Assembly (NCBI RefSeq): GCF_900102695.1
Contig: NZ_FMVW01000011.1
Location: 1 to 64,000 of the forward strand
Reading direction: 5' to 3'
DNA from: Afifella marina DSM 2698
GTDB taxonomy: Bacteria; Pseudomonadota; Alphaproteobacteria; Rhizobiales; Afifellaceae
Length of the DNA: 64,000 bases
Made by a program: the position numbers and the translations under genes
Part shown: in pieces, positions 1 to 9,900 of the stretch
How positions within the stretch are numbered: the stretch's first letter is position 1
Layout of the letters: each line of letters opens with the position of its first letter
The notes under the pieces: model-generated
Seen by the model: only the letters and a program-made list of their open reading frames with translations
Databases searched by the model: none
What the model was told of the DNA's origin: nothing

Positions 1-16
1 CCACGCCCGATCTCGG

Positions 17-1192
<1,176 letters not shown>

Positions 1193-1424
1193 TTCCCTCT
1201 ACCAAGGCTGAGTTCGACGGGGATTTTCGGCGCGCCTAGTACGATGGTCCGCGCGATGGTGCAAGAGGCCGTGCGTCACATGCACGCGACAAAGATGATC
1301 CCCGCAAAGCGCTGCAAAGATCGCGCGTCAGGCTGTCGGCGAGGTCATATGGCAGAGCCCCAAAGTGACGCACCCATCGATGTGCGGCGCACAAGCGGAT
1401 CTGGCTTCGGCTCTTGTCGAAATC

Positions 1425-1498
1425 TGGAGCGGGTAGCGGGAATCGAACCCGCATATTCAGCTTGGAAGGCTGCTGCTCTACCATTGAGCTATACCCGC
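1425..1498 (-). tRNA. tRNA-Gly (anticodon TCC)
   Basis: The minus strand folds into a full cloverleaf: acceptor GCGGGTA pairs with TACCCGC, the anticodon loop is CTTCCAA, and the T loop contains GGTTCGATTCC. The 3' CCA is encoded. The discriminator base is T. It lies 19 bases after tRNA-Tyr and is presumably co-transcribed with it. Confidence 0.97.
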
Positions 1499-1517
1499 AC
1501 AGCGTTTCGCGGGCCGC

Positions 1518-1602
1518 TGGTGGAGGGGGTTGGATTCGAACCAACGTAGGCATAGCCAACGGGTTTACAGCCCGTCCCCTTTAGCCACTCGGGCACCCCT
1601 CC
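1518..1602 (-). tRNA. tRNA-Tyr (anticodon GTA)
   Basis: An 85-base class II tRNA with a long variable arm. Acceptor GGAGGGG pairs with CCCCTCC, the anticodon stem-loop is GGGCTGTAAACCC, and CCA is encoded. It is the first gene of the tRNA-Tyr, tRNA-Gly, tuf series on the minus strand. Confidence 0.97.
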
Positions 1603-1671
1603 GGTGCGGCCGTCGAAACGACTGGCGAAAGCGAGGTCTCGGTTGGAGAACCGAAACCGTCGGTGGCGGCG

Positions 1672-1700
1672 TATATGCAGGTGGCGCCCCGGCCTGTCAA
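1672..1700 (-). promoter_or_regulatory. Probable sigma-70 promoter of the tRNA-Tyr/Gly/tuf unit
   Basis: Reading the minus strand, a perfect TTGACA (1695-1700) is followed after 17 bases by CATATA (1672-1677), about 70 bases upstream of tRNA-Tyr. Spacing and the -35 box fit a strong housekeeping promoter; the -10 box is only a moderate match. Confidence 0.7.
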
Positions 1701-1782
1701 CGCCCGCAGCACGAAAGCTCACCGTTGCCATTCCCTGAAGTTCGGTGCGAAGGGAGAAGCCGGTAAATTGAGCAAGCAAGCC

Positions 1783-2580
1783 ATGTCCAACGATACGAAT
1801 ATGAGAAGGTGCCGCCGCCCAGGCGAGAAGGGCGGACGGCCCAGCCGGCGAAGCCCGCGCACGCCCCCGGCCGATTCGCCTTCGGTCATCTACGGGTTTC
1901 ACGCCGTCAGCGAAGCCTTGAAGAATCCGAAGAGAAACATCCATCGGCTTGTCGCAACGGCCAATGCGCTCAACCGGCTGAAAGGGCTCGTGCCCGACAT
2001 GGAATGGCCGGAACCCTCCTCCACCCGCGAGATGGATAAACTCCTCGGCGCCGACACGGTGCATCAAGGAGTCGCGCTTTTCTGCGATCCCCTCCCCGAG
2101 CCGGAACTCTCCGATTGCATCGGCGCGGAGATGATCGTCGCGCTCGATCAGGTGACGGACCCGCACAATGTCGGCGCGGTTCTTCGCTCTGCGGCCGCCT
2201 TCGGAGCGACTTTTCTGATCATGACGGCGCGCCATTCACCGCCCGAGACCGGCGTTCTTGCGAAGACCGCTTCCGGCGCGCTGGAACATGTCGAAATCGT
2301 TCGGGTGAGAAACCTCTCCAACGCTTTGGAGGAACTGCGCGACGCAGGTTTCCATCTTCTGGGGCTCGATGGAGAGGCCACGGACGCGCTTGGCGATACG
2401 CCCTTGCAGAAACCAGCCGTGCTCGTGCTCGGCGCCGAAGGCAAAGGCCTGCGTGAAAAAACTGCTGCGACATGCGATCGGCTCGTGCGGCTTCCCACAC
2501 GCCCGCCGATCGCAAGTCTCAACGTCTCCAACGCAGCCGCTATCGCGCTTTATGAAGCAAGCCGCCCCCAACGCGGCTGA
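1783..2580 (+). CDS. rlmB: 23S rRNA 2'-O-ribose methyltransferase, TrmH/SpoU family
   Basis: A SPOUT methyltransferase predicted to methylate the ribose of G2251 in 23S rRNA using S-adenosylmethionine. It has an N-terminal substrate-binding part (IYGFHAVSEAL), then the SpoU signatures: the NVGAVLRSAAAFGA segment, LVLGAEGKGLREKT, and the C-terminal knot motif PIASLNVSNAAAIALYEA. The open frame extends upstream to 1663, but that part overlaps the tRNA promoter. Start ATG 1783 is preferred; a TTG at 1768 behind AGGGAG is an alternative. The very basic N-terminus (RRCRRPGEKGGRPSRRSPR) is typical of alphaproteobacterial members. Transcribed divergently from the tRNA/tuf unit. Confidence 0.93.
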   Translation: MSNDTNMRRCRRPGEKGGRPSRRSPRTPPADSPSVIYGFHAVSEALKNPKRNIHRLVATANALNRLKGLVPDMEWPEPSSTREMDKLLGADTVHQGVALFCDPLPEPELSDCIGAEMIVALDQVTDPHNVGAVLRSAAAFGATFLIMTARHSPPETGVLAKTASGALEHVEIVRVRNLSNALEELRDAGFHLLGLDGEATDALGDTPLQKPAVLVLGAEGKGLREKTAATCDRLVRLPTRPPIASLNVSNAAAIALYEASRPQRG

Positions 2581-2614
2581 CTTTCCTTAGCGGCCTCGCA
2601 TCAGCCGCCTTGCC

Positions 2615-3142
2615 TCAGCGGCAGAGGCGGCGCGGGCCGTTATAGGGCTGGAACGTGCCGCTGCGCGGATCGAAGCTGCGATACTTCGAGGCGCAATAGG
2701 CGTACCATTCGCGCGACCAAGGGGCAGGCCGTGCTCCGGCATAGGCGGGAGGGGCCGCATAATAGCGCGGCTGGGCCATGGCGCTGCCGAGCGCGAGCCC
2801 GAGGCCCAGGCCGGCGACACCCGCGCCAATGCCGTTCCTGTGACGATGCCGGTAATGATGCCGCCCGTAGCGATAATGCCCTCCGCGGTAGTGATGCCGC
2901 CCGCGGTAATGATGACCGCGATATCGGTGACCCCGATAATGACGGCTCGGGACTCGCGGCCCGATGCGGTGCCCGCCCCGCCAGTGCCGATCCTGCACCT
3001 TAATCAGAGGGGCTTCGACGCCACTCGCCGGCGAAGCCTGCGGTGCCCGAGGCATCGCTGCCATTGTCGGGGAAAGAGATGCAATCACCATCGATAGCCC
3101 TGCCGCGATCGCGATTGCTGCCCGAGTAGACCTGGATTGCAT
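2615..3142 (-). CDS. BA14K-family secreted protein
   Basis: About 175 residues. It begins with a signal peptide (hydrophobic stretch followed by MAAMPRAP), then a His/Arg/Tyr/Gly-rich region with many HYRGHRYRG-like repeats, a glycine-rich hydrophobic segment (GIGAGVAGLGLGLALGSAMA) and the BA14K signature WYAYCASKYRSFDPRSGTF ending in RRLC. BA14K proteins were first described as Brucella immunoreactive antigens; their molecular role is unclear. The start is set at 3142 because AGGAG lies 8 bases before it, although the frame stays open to 3193. Convergent with rlmB with 34 bases between the stops. Confidence 0.85.
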   Translation of the reverse strand: MQSRSTRAAIAIAAGLSMVIASLSPTMAAMPRAPQASPASGVEAPLIKVQDRHWRGGHRIGPRVPSRHYRGHRYRGHHYRGRHHYRGGHYRYGRHHYRHRHRNGIGAGVAGLGLGLALGSAMAQPRYYAAPPAYAGARPAPWSREWYAYCASKYRSFDPRSGTFQPYNGPRRLCR

Positions 3143-3548
3143 GACGAAAATCTCCTGAGGGCCGCACCACAAGATTCTCGTGCAGCCAACCATTCTTAGA
3201 ATGCTAACAAATTAAGCAGCCGCATGTTCCCTGCTGAAAAGGTTCGATCACGTGTCTTTTACCGAGAGGCTTGCGAACATCATTGATTCTCGCCTCTTCC
3301 GTCGCCGTCATCGCGACGCGCCCTTCCGCCACTGAGGGGCATTAAGGAGGATCCCACGGTGTCGCTGGCGCTACATCGTTCTCCTAAAATAAGATCGTCG
3401 TGGCAGGCTTGCGAGCGCACCGACGAAGCTGTTGCGCCTGCCAGACGGAGCGGTTAGGGAATATCCGCTCCAAGCGGCTTCGAATGGCCGAATTTGGAGC
3501 CCTGAAGGCGCACGGAAGACACAGGCGGATCCCGCCGTCCCGCGCCAT
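3143..3548. other. Intergenic region between BA14K gene and tRNA-Thr
   Basis: The 406 bases hold the BA14K promoter on the minus strand and the tRNA-Thr promoter on the plus strand, neither of which I can place exactly. The only coding signal is a 32-codon ORF from GTG 3359 to TAG 3457 (plus) behind a perfect AAGGAGG at 3344-3350. The rest shows nothing recognisable. Confidence 0.5.
3359..3457 (+). CDS. Possible 32-residue small protein
   Basis: A short ORF starting at GTG with a perfect Shine-Dalgarno AAGGAGG 8 bases upstream. The product, beginning MSLALHRSPKIRSS and ending ARRSG, is basic and has no membrane segment or motif that I know. It stands alone before tRNA-Thr. It may be a genuine small protein, a leader peptide or chance; only the ribosome binding site supports it. 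Confidence 0.25.
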   Translation: MSLALHRSPKIRSSWQACERTDEAVAPARRSG

Positions 3549-3624
3549 GCCGGCTTAGCTCAGTTGGTAGAGCATCTGATTTGTAATCAGGGGGTCGGGG
3601 GTTCGAGTCCCTCAGCCGGCACCA
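3549..3624 (+). tRNA. tRNA-Thr (anticodon TGT)
   Basis: A complete cloverleaf: acceptor GCCGGCT with AGCCGGC, D loop AGCTCAGTTGGTAGAGC, anticodon loop TTTGTAA, T loop GGTTCGAGTCC and an encoded CCA. A strong terminator follows at 3735-3761. No integrase or duplicated 3' end is seen beside it. Confidence 0.97.
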
Positions 3625-3935
3625 TTGTCACCTTGAAAAGACTGCGCCTTTTTCGACTCGTCGCGTGCCGCGTAACGACTGGGCGACGCGCGCTTGTCCG
3701 GCCGCACGACGCCTCTCAACTCAGGCAGAACGCCGGCCGCGCCGTTGAGGCGCGGCCTTTTGTCTGGCGACCGGGACTGCGCCGCAGCCCAGCCCCGAGG
3801 AATCGAGCGCCAAGTTGGATCCCCACCTTTCCGTTAAGATTGCAACGCCAGGAAAGGGTCGCCAAGAGACGCTTGAAGGCGGCTCAAAGATGTCGGCGGC
3901 ACCCGGACGACGCCTTCATCGACCGGGTCGCTGCC
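3625..3935. other. Intergenic region after tRNA-Thr
   Basis: Between the tRNA and the convergent alcohol dehydrogenase gene lie 311 bases. Apart from the tRNA terminator at 3735-3761 I see no gene, repeat or regulatory motif in it. Confidence 0.5.
3735..3761 (+). terminator. Rho-independent terminator of tRNA-Thr
   Basis: A perfect 9-base stem, GGCCGCGCC with GGCGCGGCC, and loop GTTGA, followed by TTTT. It ends transcription about 110 bases past tRNA-Thr. Confidence 0.85.
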
Positions 3936-5069
3936 TCAGCCAGCCACCTTGTCAATGAGCCGCCGGACATCTTCCGCACTCGGCTTGCGCGGATTGCCGG
4001 ACGTGCAGAAATCCGCCAGCGCGGAAGCAACCAGCGCATCCTTGGACTGCGCCAGCACATCCATGTCAGCACCCAAAGCCTTGAGGGTCAGCGGAACTCC
4101 GAAGCGCTTGTTCAGTCCCACGATCGCGTCGATCAAATTCTGCGTGCCCTTTAGCGCCGTCTCGCCTCCAAGGTCGAGGAGCCGGGCCAAACGCGCGTAG
4201 CGCTCCGCCGCGGGCTCCGGCGAGTTCTTGTCGAGGCCGGCATTGAACCCGATCACATAAGGCAGGAGCATGGCGTTGATGCGCCCGTGAGGAATATGCA
4301 GGCGGCCTCCGATGGCATGCGCCAGCCCGTGGTTGAGACCGAGCCCGGCCGAGTTGAAGGCCATGCCGGCCATGCACGAGGCGTTGTGCATCGCGATCCG
4401 GCCCTCGACGTTTTGGCCATCGTCGAAAACCACCGGAAGGTTCTTGAAGGTCAGGCTGACGGCCTTCTCCGCAAGAGCATCGGAGAAATCGGTCGCACAA
4501 TTGGCGACATAAGCCTCCAGCGCATGGGTGAGCACGTCCATGCCGGTGTCCGCCGTGATCTGGGGCGGCACGGTGCGCACGAATTCCGGCTCCAGGAGCG
4601 CGATATCCGGAATCAGCTCGTCGGAGACGAGCGGGAACTTCGTGCCCTTCTCCGGATCAGAAATCACCGAATAAGCCGTCACCTCGGAGCCGGTACCGCT
4701 CGTCGTCGGAATGGCGATGAAGGTGATACGGCTCCGGCTGTTCATCTCCCGCAGGATAGCCAGAATCGCTTTCGCCGCATCGATGGCCGAGCCGCCGCCG
4801 AGCCCGATGATGATTGTCGGGCGAAAGGCGGAAAGCTCCCTTGCGCCTTCCTTGACGCTGGCAATGGGCGGGTCGGGGGTGACTTTGTCGTAGATCGTGA
4901 CGGCGCTGTCGGAGAGGTATTGGCGCACCCGGTCCGCCACGCCGAGCTTTACCATGAGCGCGTCGGTGACGATACCGACCCGCTCGCGGTGAAACTCACG
5001 AAGCCGCTCGAGGGTACCCACCCCAGAGACAACCTCTGTCTTGAGTGAAAACGTATGCATGGCGCTCAT
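3936..5069 (-). CDS. Iron-containing alcohol dehydrogenase
   Basis: A 377-residue NAD(P)-dependent group III alcohol dehydrogenase (FucO/AdhB type), cytoplasmic. The nucleotide-binding glycine motif GGGSAIDAAK is at 91-100 and TSGTGSEVT at 123-131. All four expected metal ligands are present with FucO-like spacing: D178, H182, H247 and H261. The true substrate cannot be told from sequence; butanol, lactaldehyde, maleylacetate and others are used within the family. The start follows a perfect AAAGGAGG by 8 bases, which suggests efficient translation. It is a single gene with no operon partner. Confidence 0.9.
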   Translation of the reverse strand: MSAMHTFSLKTEVVSGVGTLERLREFHRERVGIVTDALMVKLGVADRVRQYLSDSAVTIYDKVTPDPPIASVKEGARELSAFRPTIIIGLGGGSAIDAAKAILAILREMNSRSRITFIAIPTTSGTGSEVTAYSVISDPEKGTKFPLVSDELIPDIALLEPEFVRTVPPQITADTGMDVLTHALEAYVANCATDFSDALAEKAVSLTFKNLPVVFDDGQNVEGRIAMHNASCMAGMAFNSAGLGLNHGLAHAIGGRLHIPHGRINAMLLPYVIGFNAGLDKNSPEPAAERYARLARLLDLGGETALKGTQNLIDAIVGLNKRFGVPLTLKALGADMDVLAQSKDALVASALADFCTSGNPRKPSAEDVRRLIDKVAG

Positions 5070-5895
5070 CGTCTTGGCCTCCTTTAGCCGAAGAGCTCCC
5101 CCGCATTTTTAGGTCCGGCGTTGCCCGGAGCTGAAAACCGGTCCCTTCGCGCCATCGCATCAAGCCCCAAGCGACATCGCATCCAGTTTCGGATCAGTGC
5201 GCCATCATCTGGAGTGTCCTCACGCTCCCGTCTAGCGATGAGGGGTAGTATGTCGGCCAATCGGCCCGCCTTTGGCGCGCGCCGCAGGGTGGCTCCTGGT
5301 CACGATTGCCTGATCGGTCCAGGCCGAATCGACCGGACAATCACGGAAGCGCGCGGTCTCGGGCGCTTTGTCGCGGCTTTCGACGCCTCAAATGGCCCGC
5401 ATGCGCGCTGTCTGCAGCCGCCGCGCATCGTGCCCGCACGCACGTCCGCGGCATTATGCCCCTGTGTTTCCTCGTCTTTTTGAGACTTCCCCCCTCACCG
5501 TTGGTGACGAGAATATCCGTCTCAGCCGATCCCGGGCCGCACGTCGACAATCGAGAGCCCACGCAGAACAACCCCTGATTGACGGGTCGCAAAACCCGGC
5601 TCCCGGAACCGGATGGAACTGAAAGCGCTACCACGGGTCATTTCACTGTCACCCAGTCCAATGCCACCGAAGAAATCGGAAGGTGCAACCCATGGCGCAA
5701 TCCCGAAGCGGAACGGGCGCCCAACTTGAACGAAAGCCAGTAACGGCCCGGCTTCATTTACGAGAGGCCCTGGCGGAATCGCCCCCAATGTTCTGAGTTT
5801 TGACTCGAAAAGAGCGCGATATCGCATTGTCTTATAAAGCGAACCGTCCTCTTCCATATTGAGCGCTGCCAAGAACCAGCCCCGGCAAGCATCCC
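5070..5895. other. Long gene-poor stretch between alcohol dehydrogenase and kdpE
   Basis: These 826 bases contain the dehydrogenase promoter at the left end and the 3' end of the kdp operon at the right. Open frames exist on both strands (for example minus 5341-5634) but none has a clear ribosome binding site, domain or consistent codon use. The third-position GC of the best minus-strand frame (5522-5899) is visibly lower than in neighbouring genes. I regard it as non-coding or decayed sequence. Confidence 0.45.
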
Positions 5896-5899
5896 TCAC
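5522..5899 (-). CDS. Doubtful 125-residue ORF downstream of kdpE
   Basis: A minus-strand frame whose start would overlap the kdpE stop by 4 bases. The product is rich in Gly, Pro and Phe (for instance WVAPSDFFGGIGLGD) and I do not recognise it. Codon use is less GC-rich than in kdpE, and no ribosome binding site is evident. It could be the remnant of a transferred gene or pure chance. Confidence 0.2.
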   Translation of the reverse strand: MRDACRGWFLAALNMEEDGSLYKTMRYRALFESKLRTLGAIPPGPLVNEAGPLLAFVQVGRPFRFGIAPWVAPSDFFGGIGLGDSEMTRGSAFSSIRFREPGFATRQSGVVLRGLSIVDVRPGIG

Positions 5900-6588
5900 T
5901 CCTCCGGGCGCAGGAAGCGGTAGCCGACCCCGGGCTCGTTCAGGATATAGCGAGGGCTCGCAGGGTCATCGCCGAGTTTCTGGCGCAGACGTCCGACGAA
6001 GACGCGCAGATACTGGACGTCTTCGGCATTCGCAGGCCCCCAGACGCTCGTCAAGATCTGCCGGTGGGTGAGGATGCGGCCGGCATTGCGCATCAGGTAG
6101 GCGAGAAGCTCGAATTCTTTCGGCGTCAGCTTGAGCTTCTCCGCCGCGAGCGACACTTCGTGGCGGGCGAGATCGAGCTTCAGATCCCCGACGACGATCT
6201 CGGCGCTGTCCTCGCCCGCTTTTCTCGCAGGACGCAGAAGAACCCTCACGCGAGCCAGAAACTCCGGGATCCCGAATGGCTTGACCACATAATCGTTGGC
6301 TCCCGCATCGAGGGCCGCGACCTTCTCGTCCTCGCCTTCCCTGACGGACAGCACGAGGATCGGCAGGTTCGACCATTCGCGAAGCCGCGTGATCACCTCC
6401 TTGCCGTCGATGTCGGGCAGACCGAGATCGAGAATGACGAGGTCGGGTTCCCTCAGGGCGACGGCCTCCACGCCCTTGCGGCCATTCTCCGCCTCGAAAA
6501 CCTCAAAACCGTGCGCTCCGAGCGCCACCCGGAGGAACTTCCGGATCTGCGGCTCGTCGTCGATGATCAGGATACGTGTGGCGCTCAT
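5896..6588 (-). CDS. kdpE: KdpE, response regulator of the potassium ATPase operon
   Basis: A 230-residue OmpR-family regulator. The receiver domain has acidic residues DDE at 10-12, phosphoacceptor D54 in LVILDLGLPD and the conserved lysine in YVVKPFG. The C-terminal winged helix carries LTPKEFELLAYLMRNAG and the recognition region LRVFVGRLRQKLGDD. In this family phosphorylation by KdpD activates transcription of kdpFABC when potassium is scarce or turgor falls. The gene overlaps kdpD by 4 bases and is the last gene of the operon. Confidence 0.97.
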   Translation of the reverse strand: MSATRILIIDDEPQIRKFLRVALGAHGFEVFEAENGRKGVEAVALREPDLVILDLGLPDIDGKEVITRLREWSNLPILVLSVREGEDEKVAALDAGANDYVVKPFGIPEFLARVRVLLRPARKAGEDSAEIVVGDLKLDLARHEVSLAAEKLKLTPKEFELLAYLMRNAGRILTHRQILTSVWGPANAEDVQYLRVFVGRLRQKLGDDPASPRYILNEPGVGYRFLRPEE

Positions 6589-9284
6589 GGCTCTGGCGTC
6601 GCCTTCTTCGGCACTTCGGGAGCAAGAGGAAGCTTCACGTTTATGACGGTTCCGCGGCCTCCCGAGCCCACGCCGATGGTGATCTCGCCGCCATGCGCCT
6701 CCACGATGCCCTTGCAGATGGCGAGCCCGAGGCCGGTGCCCGCTCTCTGCGCGTCACCGGCACGCACGCGATAAAACATGTCGAACACACGGGCCCGGTC
6801 CTCGACCGGGATGCCGGGGCCCTCGTCACGCACCGACAGATGAAGCTGCCCGGCCTCGACGCGGCCCGAAACGGTGATCTCGGTGCCGGCCTCGGCGTAT
6901 TTCGCGGCATTGTCGAGGAGATTCGCGATGACCTGCTCCAAAAGCACCGGATCCCCAGCAGCCAGGGGCAAGTCACGCGGCAGATCGATGGCGAGCGTGT
7001 GTGACGCCAGGCGTCGACGGAGCTGACGAACGGCGCGGCCCACCACCTCCCGCATGTCGACCCAGTCGCGCCGGACCTGCAATGCGCCATAGCCGAGACG
7101 CGTCATGTCGAGCAGGTTTTGGATATAGCGGTTGAGCCGCTCGCCCTCGTCGCGAATGGTCTCGGCCATCGCCACGCGACCGGAGGGACCAAGCGCTTCA
7201 TCGGCCTCCAGGAGACCTGACGCGGCTCCGATGATGGAAACGAGCGGCGTGCGCAGGTCATGGCTGACGGACGACAGAAGCGCCGCGCGCAGCCGCTCCG
7301 TCTCGGAGAGAAGGCGCGTCTCCTCCATGTCGGCCGCCAGACGGGTGCGCTCGACGGCGATCGCCACCTGATCGACGAGCGCTTCCAGAAGGCGACGCTC
7401 GTCGGGGGCGAGAGGCTGCGAGCGCGCAAAGCTGACGCCGAGGAGCCCTTCCCTGCCATGCGCCGTCTTGAGCGGCAGGAACAGCCACGAGGAAGCCGGC
7501 AGTGTCGGCGAGCCCCAGCCGGCGATTTCTCCGTGCTCCCAGGCCCATTCAGCCGCGCCGCGATCCTTCGCCTCGAGCTGGTCTTCGGGTGGATAGCCGC
7601 CGAGGATGGTCAGCTGCCCGTCCGGGCCGGGCCCGAGGATGAGCGAGGAGCAGTTCAGCGTCGAGGCGACGTGGTGGACGGCCGCCCACACGACGTCGTC
7701 GAGCGAAGCTGCACTCGCAATCTTGCGGCTGAAATCGTAGAGCGCCGCCGTACGCCGGGCGATGTTGCGCTGTGCCTTCACCTGCGCGCGCAACCGCGCG
7801 GCCAGATTGCCGGTCGCGATCGCCACGGCGAGATAGAGGAAAAGGGTGCGGACCACCGTCTCACTGTGGACGCTGAACGTATAATACGGCTCGGTCAGAA
7901 AGTAGTTGTAGGCGAGGAAGGACAGGACGCTCGCATAGACCGAGGGCCAGAGGCCGTAACGCGTGGCGATGGCGATCACCGAAGCGAGATAGAGAAGCGA
8001 CAGGCTCTCCACCGGCAGAGCCCGATGAACCGCGGCCCCGATCGCACTGCTCGCGAGAACGGCGAGGGTCGCCACCCCATAGGCTTCCGCCTCCCAGGTT
8101 GGAAAGAGATGCGGCGCCCTCACCTTGTCGCGACGCGTTCGCGTAGCGTCCGAGGCAATCACCGTGACCTCGAAATCCCTCGCAGCGCGTATAATCTCGT
8201 TCGCCACGTTCTCGCGAAAGAACCGTGCGGAAAAGGTGCGCATGCGCGGGCGGCCGACGACGATGCGGCTGACATTGCGCGAGCGTGCGAAAGCGAGAAT
8301 CTCCTGCGCGATACGCGATTCCGCGTTGAGCGAGGCGACTTCGCCGCCAAGGGTCTCTGCGAGCCTCAAAGTCTCGGCGATCTGGTCCTTTGCGGCCTCC
8401 GGCAGGCTCTCCGAGGCGGGGGTGACGACGTTCACGGCGATCCAAGGGAAGCGGCCACGATCGGCGGCACGTTTCGCGGCACGCACGAGCGCTCCGGCGA
8501 CCGGCGATTCGTTGACGCAAACGAGGATTCGCTCCTGCGTCGGCCACGGGCCCGGGATCGCGTGGCTCTTCATATGCGCCATCATCTGCGCATCGACGCG
8601 GTCGGCCGCGACGCGCATGGCGAGCTCGCGCAGAGCCGTCAGGTTGCCCTTGGAGAAGAAGTTCTGGATGGCCCGTGCAATCTGGTCCTGGACGTAGACC
8701 TTCCCCTCGCGCAACCTCTCGATCAGCTCGTCGGGAGGCAGATCGATCAGCTCGATCTCATCCGCCAATTCGACGACGCGGTCTGGAACCGTCTCGCGCA
8801 CACGCACGCCGGAGATGCGCGCGACGACATCGTTGAGGCTCTCCAGATGCTGGATGTTGAGCGTCGTATAGACGTCGATGCCCGCGCCGATCAGTTCCTC
8901 CACATCCTGCCAGCGCTTCGGATGTCGGCTTTCGGGAACGTTGGTGTGGGCAAGCTCGTCGACGAGGACGAGGCCCGGCCGGCGCTTTAGGATCGCATCG
9001 ACGTCCATCTCGGAGAGAAACCGGCCGCGATAGAGGACGCGCCGTCTCGGGATGGTTTCAAGCCGAGCTGCGAGGCGTTCCGTCTCGGCACGGCCATGCG
9101 TCTCGACGACGCCGACGGCAACGTCGAGACCCGCGGTGCGGCGCTCGCGCGCCGCCTCGAGCATGGAATAGGTCTTGCCGACGCCGGGCGCCGCACCGAG
9201 GAAAATCTTGAGCCGCCCCCTGCCTTCCCGCGACGCTTCCGCGAGAAGAGCCTCGGGCTCGGGACGGTTATCCGGCTCGTTCAT
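6585..9284 (-). CDS. kdpD: KdpD, potassium-sensing histidine kinase
   Basis: An 899-residue membrane sensor kinase, full length. In order: the N-terminal KdpD domain with Walker [10 protein letters not shown] at 30-38, a universal-stress-like domain (around 250-370, with the ILVCVNES start), four closely spaced membrane segments around 400-500, a GAF domain, the dimerisation/phosphoacceptor domain with H675 in [10 protein letters not shown], and an ATPase domain with [10 protein letters not shown] and [11 protein letters not shown]. It phosphorylates KdpE in response to low potassium. It overlaps kdpC and kdpE by 4 bases each, so all are probably translated together. Confidence 0.97.
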   Translation of the reverse strand: MNEPDNRPEPEALLAEASREGRGRLKIFLGAAPGVGKTYSMLEAARERRTAGLDVAVGVVETHGRAETERLAARLETIPRRRVLYRGRFLSEMDVDAILKRRPGLVLVDELAHTNVPESRHPKRWQDVEELIGAGIDVYTTLNIQHLESLNDVVARISGVRVRETVPDRVVELADEIELIDLPPDELIERLREGKVYVQDQIARAIQNFFSKGNLTALRELAMRVAADRVDAQMMAHMKSHAIPGPWPTQERILVCVNESPVAGALVRAAKRAADRGRFPWIAVNVVTPASESLPEAAKDQIAETLRLAETLGGEVASLNAESRIAQEILAFARSRNVSRIVVGRPRMRTFSARFFRENVANEIIRAARDFEVTVIASDATRTRRDKVRAPHLFPTWEAEAYGVATLAVLASSAIGAAVHRALPVESLSLLYLASVIAIATRYGLWPSVYASVLSFLAYNYFLTEPYYTFSVHSETVVRTLFLYLAVAIATGNLAARLRAQVKAQRNIARRTAALYDFSRKIASAASLDDVVWAAVHHVASTLNCSSLILGPGPDGQLTILGGYPPEDQLEAKDRGAAEWAWEHGEIAGWGSPTLPASSWLFLPLKTAHGREGLLGVSFARSQPLAPDERRLLEALVDQVAIAVERTRLAADMEETRLLSETERLRAALLSSVSHDLRTPLVSIIGAASGLLEADEALGPSGRVAMAETIRDEGERLNRYIQNLLDMTRLGYGALQVRRDWVDMREVVGRAVRQLRRRLASHTLAIDLPRDLPLAAGDPVLLEQVIANLLDNAAKYAEAGTEITVSGRVEAGQLHLSVRDEGPGIPVEDRARVFDMFYRVRAGDAQRAGTGLGLAICKGIVEAHGGEITIGVGSGGRGTVINVKLPLAPEVPKKATPEP

Positions 9285-9892
9285 TGTGTCCTGCTGCTCG
9301 CCCCTTCCGCCACCGGCACACCGTTATTCCCGGCCGGACGAAGCTCGTCGAGCGCCAGGTTGAGCGCAAGAACATTCACCCGTGTCTCACCGAAAAGTCC
9401 GAGGCTGCGCCCCTCGATATGACGCCTGACCAGGTCGCGCATCTGCTGCAGGGGAATATCTCGCGCCTTGGCGACGCGCGGCGCCTGAAAGAAAGCCGCT
9501 TCCGGAGAGATGTGCGGATCGAGACCGCTGCCGGATGCGGTGACGAGATCGACGGGCACGCGCGCACCGCCGGCTTCCCGGCTGAGCCTTTCCGCCTCGC
9601 TCGAAACCCGCTCGAAGAGGGCAGCGCTGGTGGGGCCGAGATTGCTGCCTCCGGACGCGCCGGCATCGACGTCACCGGCAGACGGCCGTGGATGGAAATA
9701 ACCCGGAGCCGAAAATGTCTGGGCGACCAGACGCGATCCCACAACCTTTCCGTTGCGCTCGACGAGGCTGCCGGCGGCCTCGGCCGGAAACAAGGCCTGA
9801 GCAAGACCGGTCATGGCGAGCGGATAGCAAAGGCCGAGAAGCACGGTCATGAGGACCGAAAGAATGATGGCAGGACGAAGCTGGTCGATCAT
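9281..9892 (-). CDS. kdpC: KdpC, potassium-transporting ATPase subunit C
   Basis: A 203-residue subunit anchored by one N-terminal membrane helix ([20 protein letters not shown]). The periplasmic part has the family signatures GSNLGPTS and [14 protein letters not shown]. KdpC stabilises the KdpFABC complex and supports potassium binding by KdpA. It sits 8 bases after kdpB and overlaps kdpD by 4. Confidence 0.97.
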   Translation of the reverse strand: MIDQLRPAIILSVLMTVLLGLCYPLAMTGLAQALFPAEAAGSLVERNGKVVGSRLVAQTFSAPGYFHPRPSAGDVDAGASGGSNLGPTSAALFERVSSEAERLSREAGGARVPVDLVTASGSGLDPHISPEAAFFQAPRVAKARDIPLQQMRDLVRRHIEGRSLGLFGETRVNVLALNLALDELRPAGNNGVPVAEGASSRTQ

Positions 9893-9900
9893 GGCTTTGC

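Noticed and set aside
5341-5634. A 97-codon minus-strand frame in the gene-poor stretch
   Set aside because: No ribosome binding site or domain; its Arg/Ala-rich second half looks like random high-GC translation.
3549-5895. Genomic island inserted at tRNA-Thr
   Set aside because: No integrase, no duplicated tRNA 3' end and only ordinary genes downstream.
7260-8990. A 576-codon plus-strand frame inside kdpD
   Set aside because: Antisense to a clearly recognised histidine kinase; no ribosome binding site or domain.
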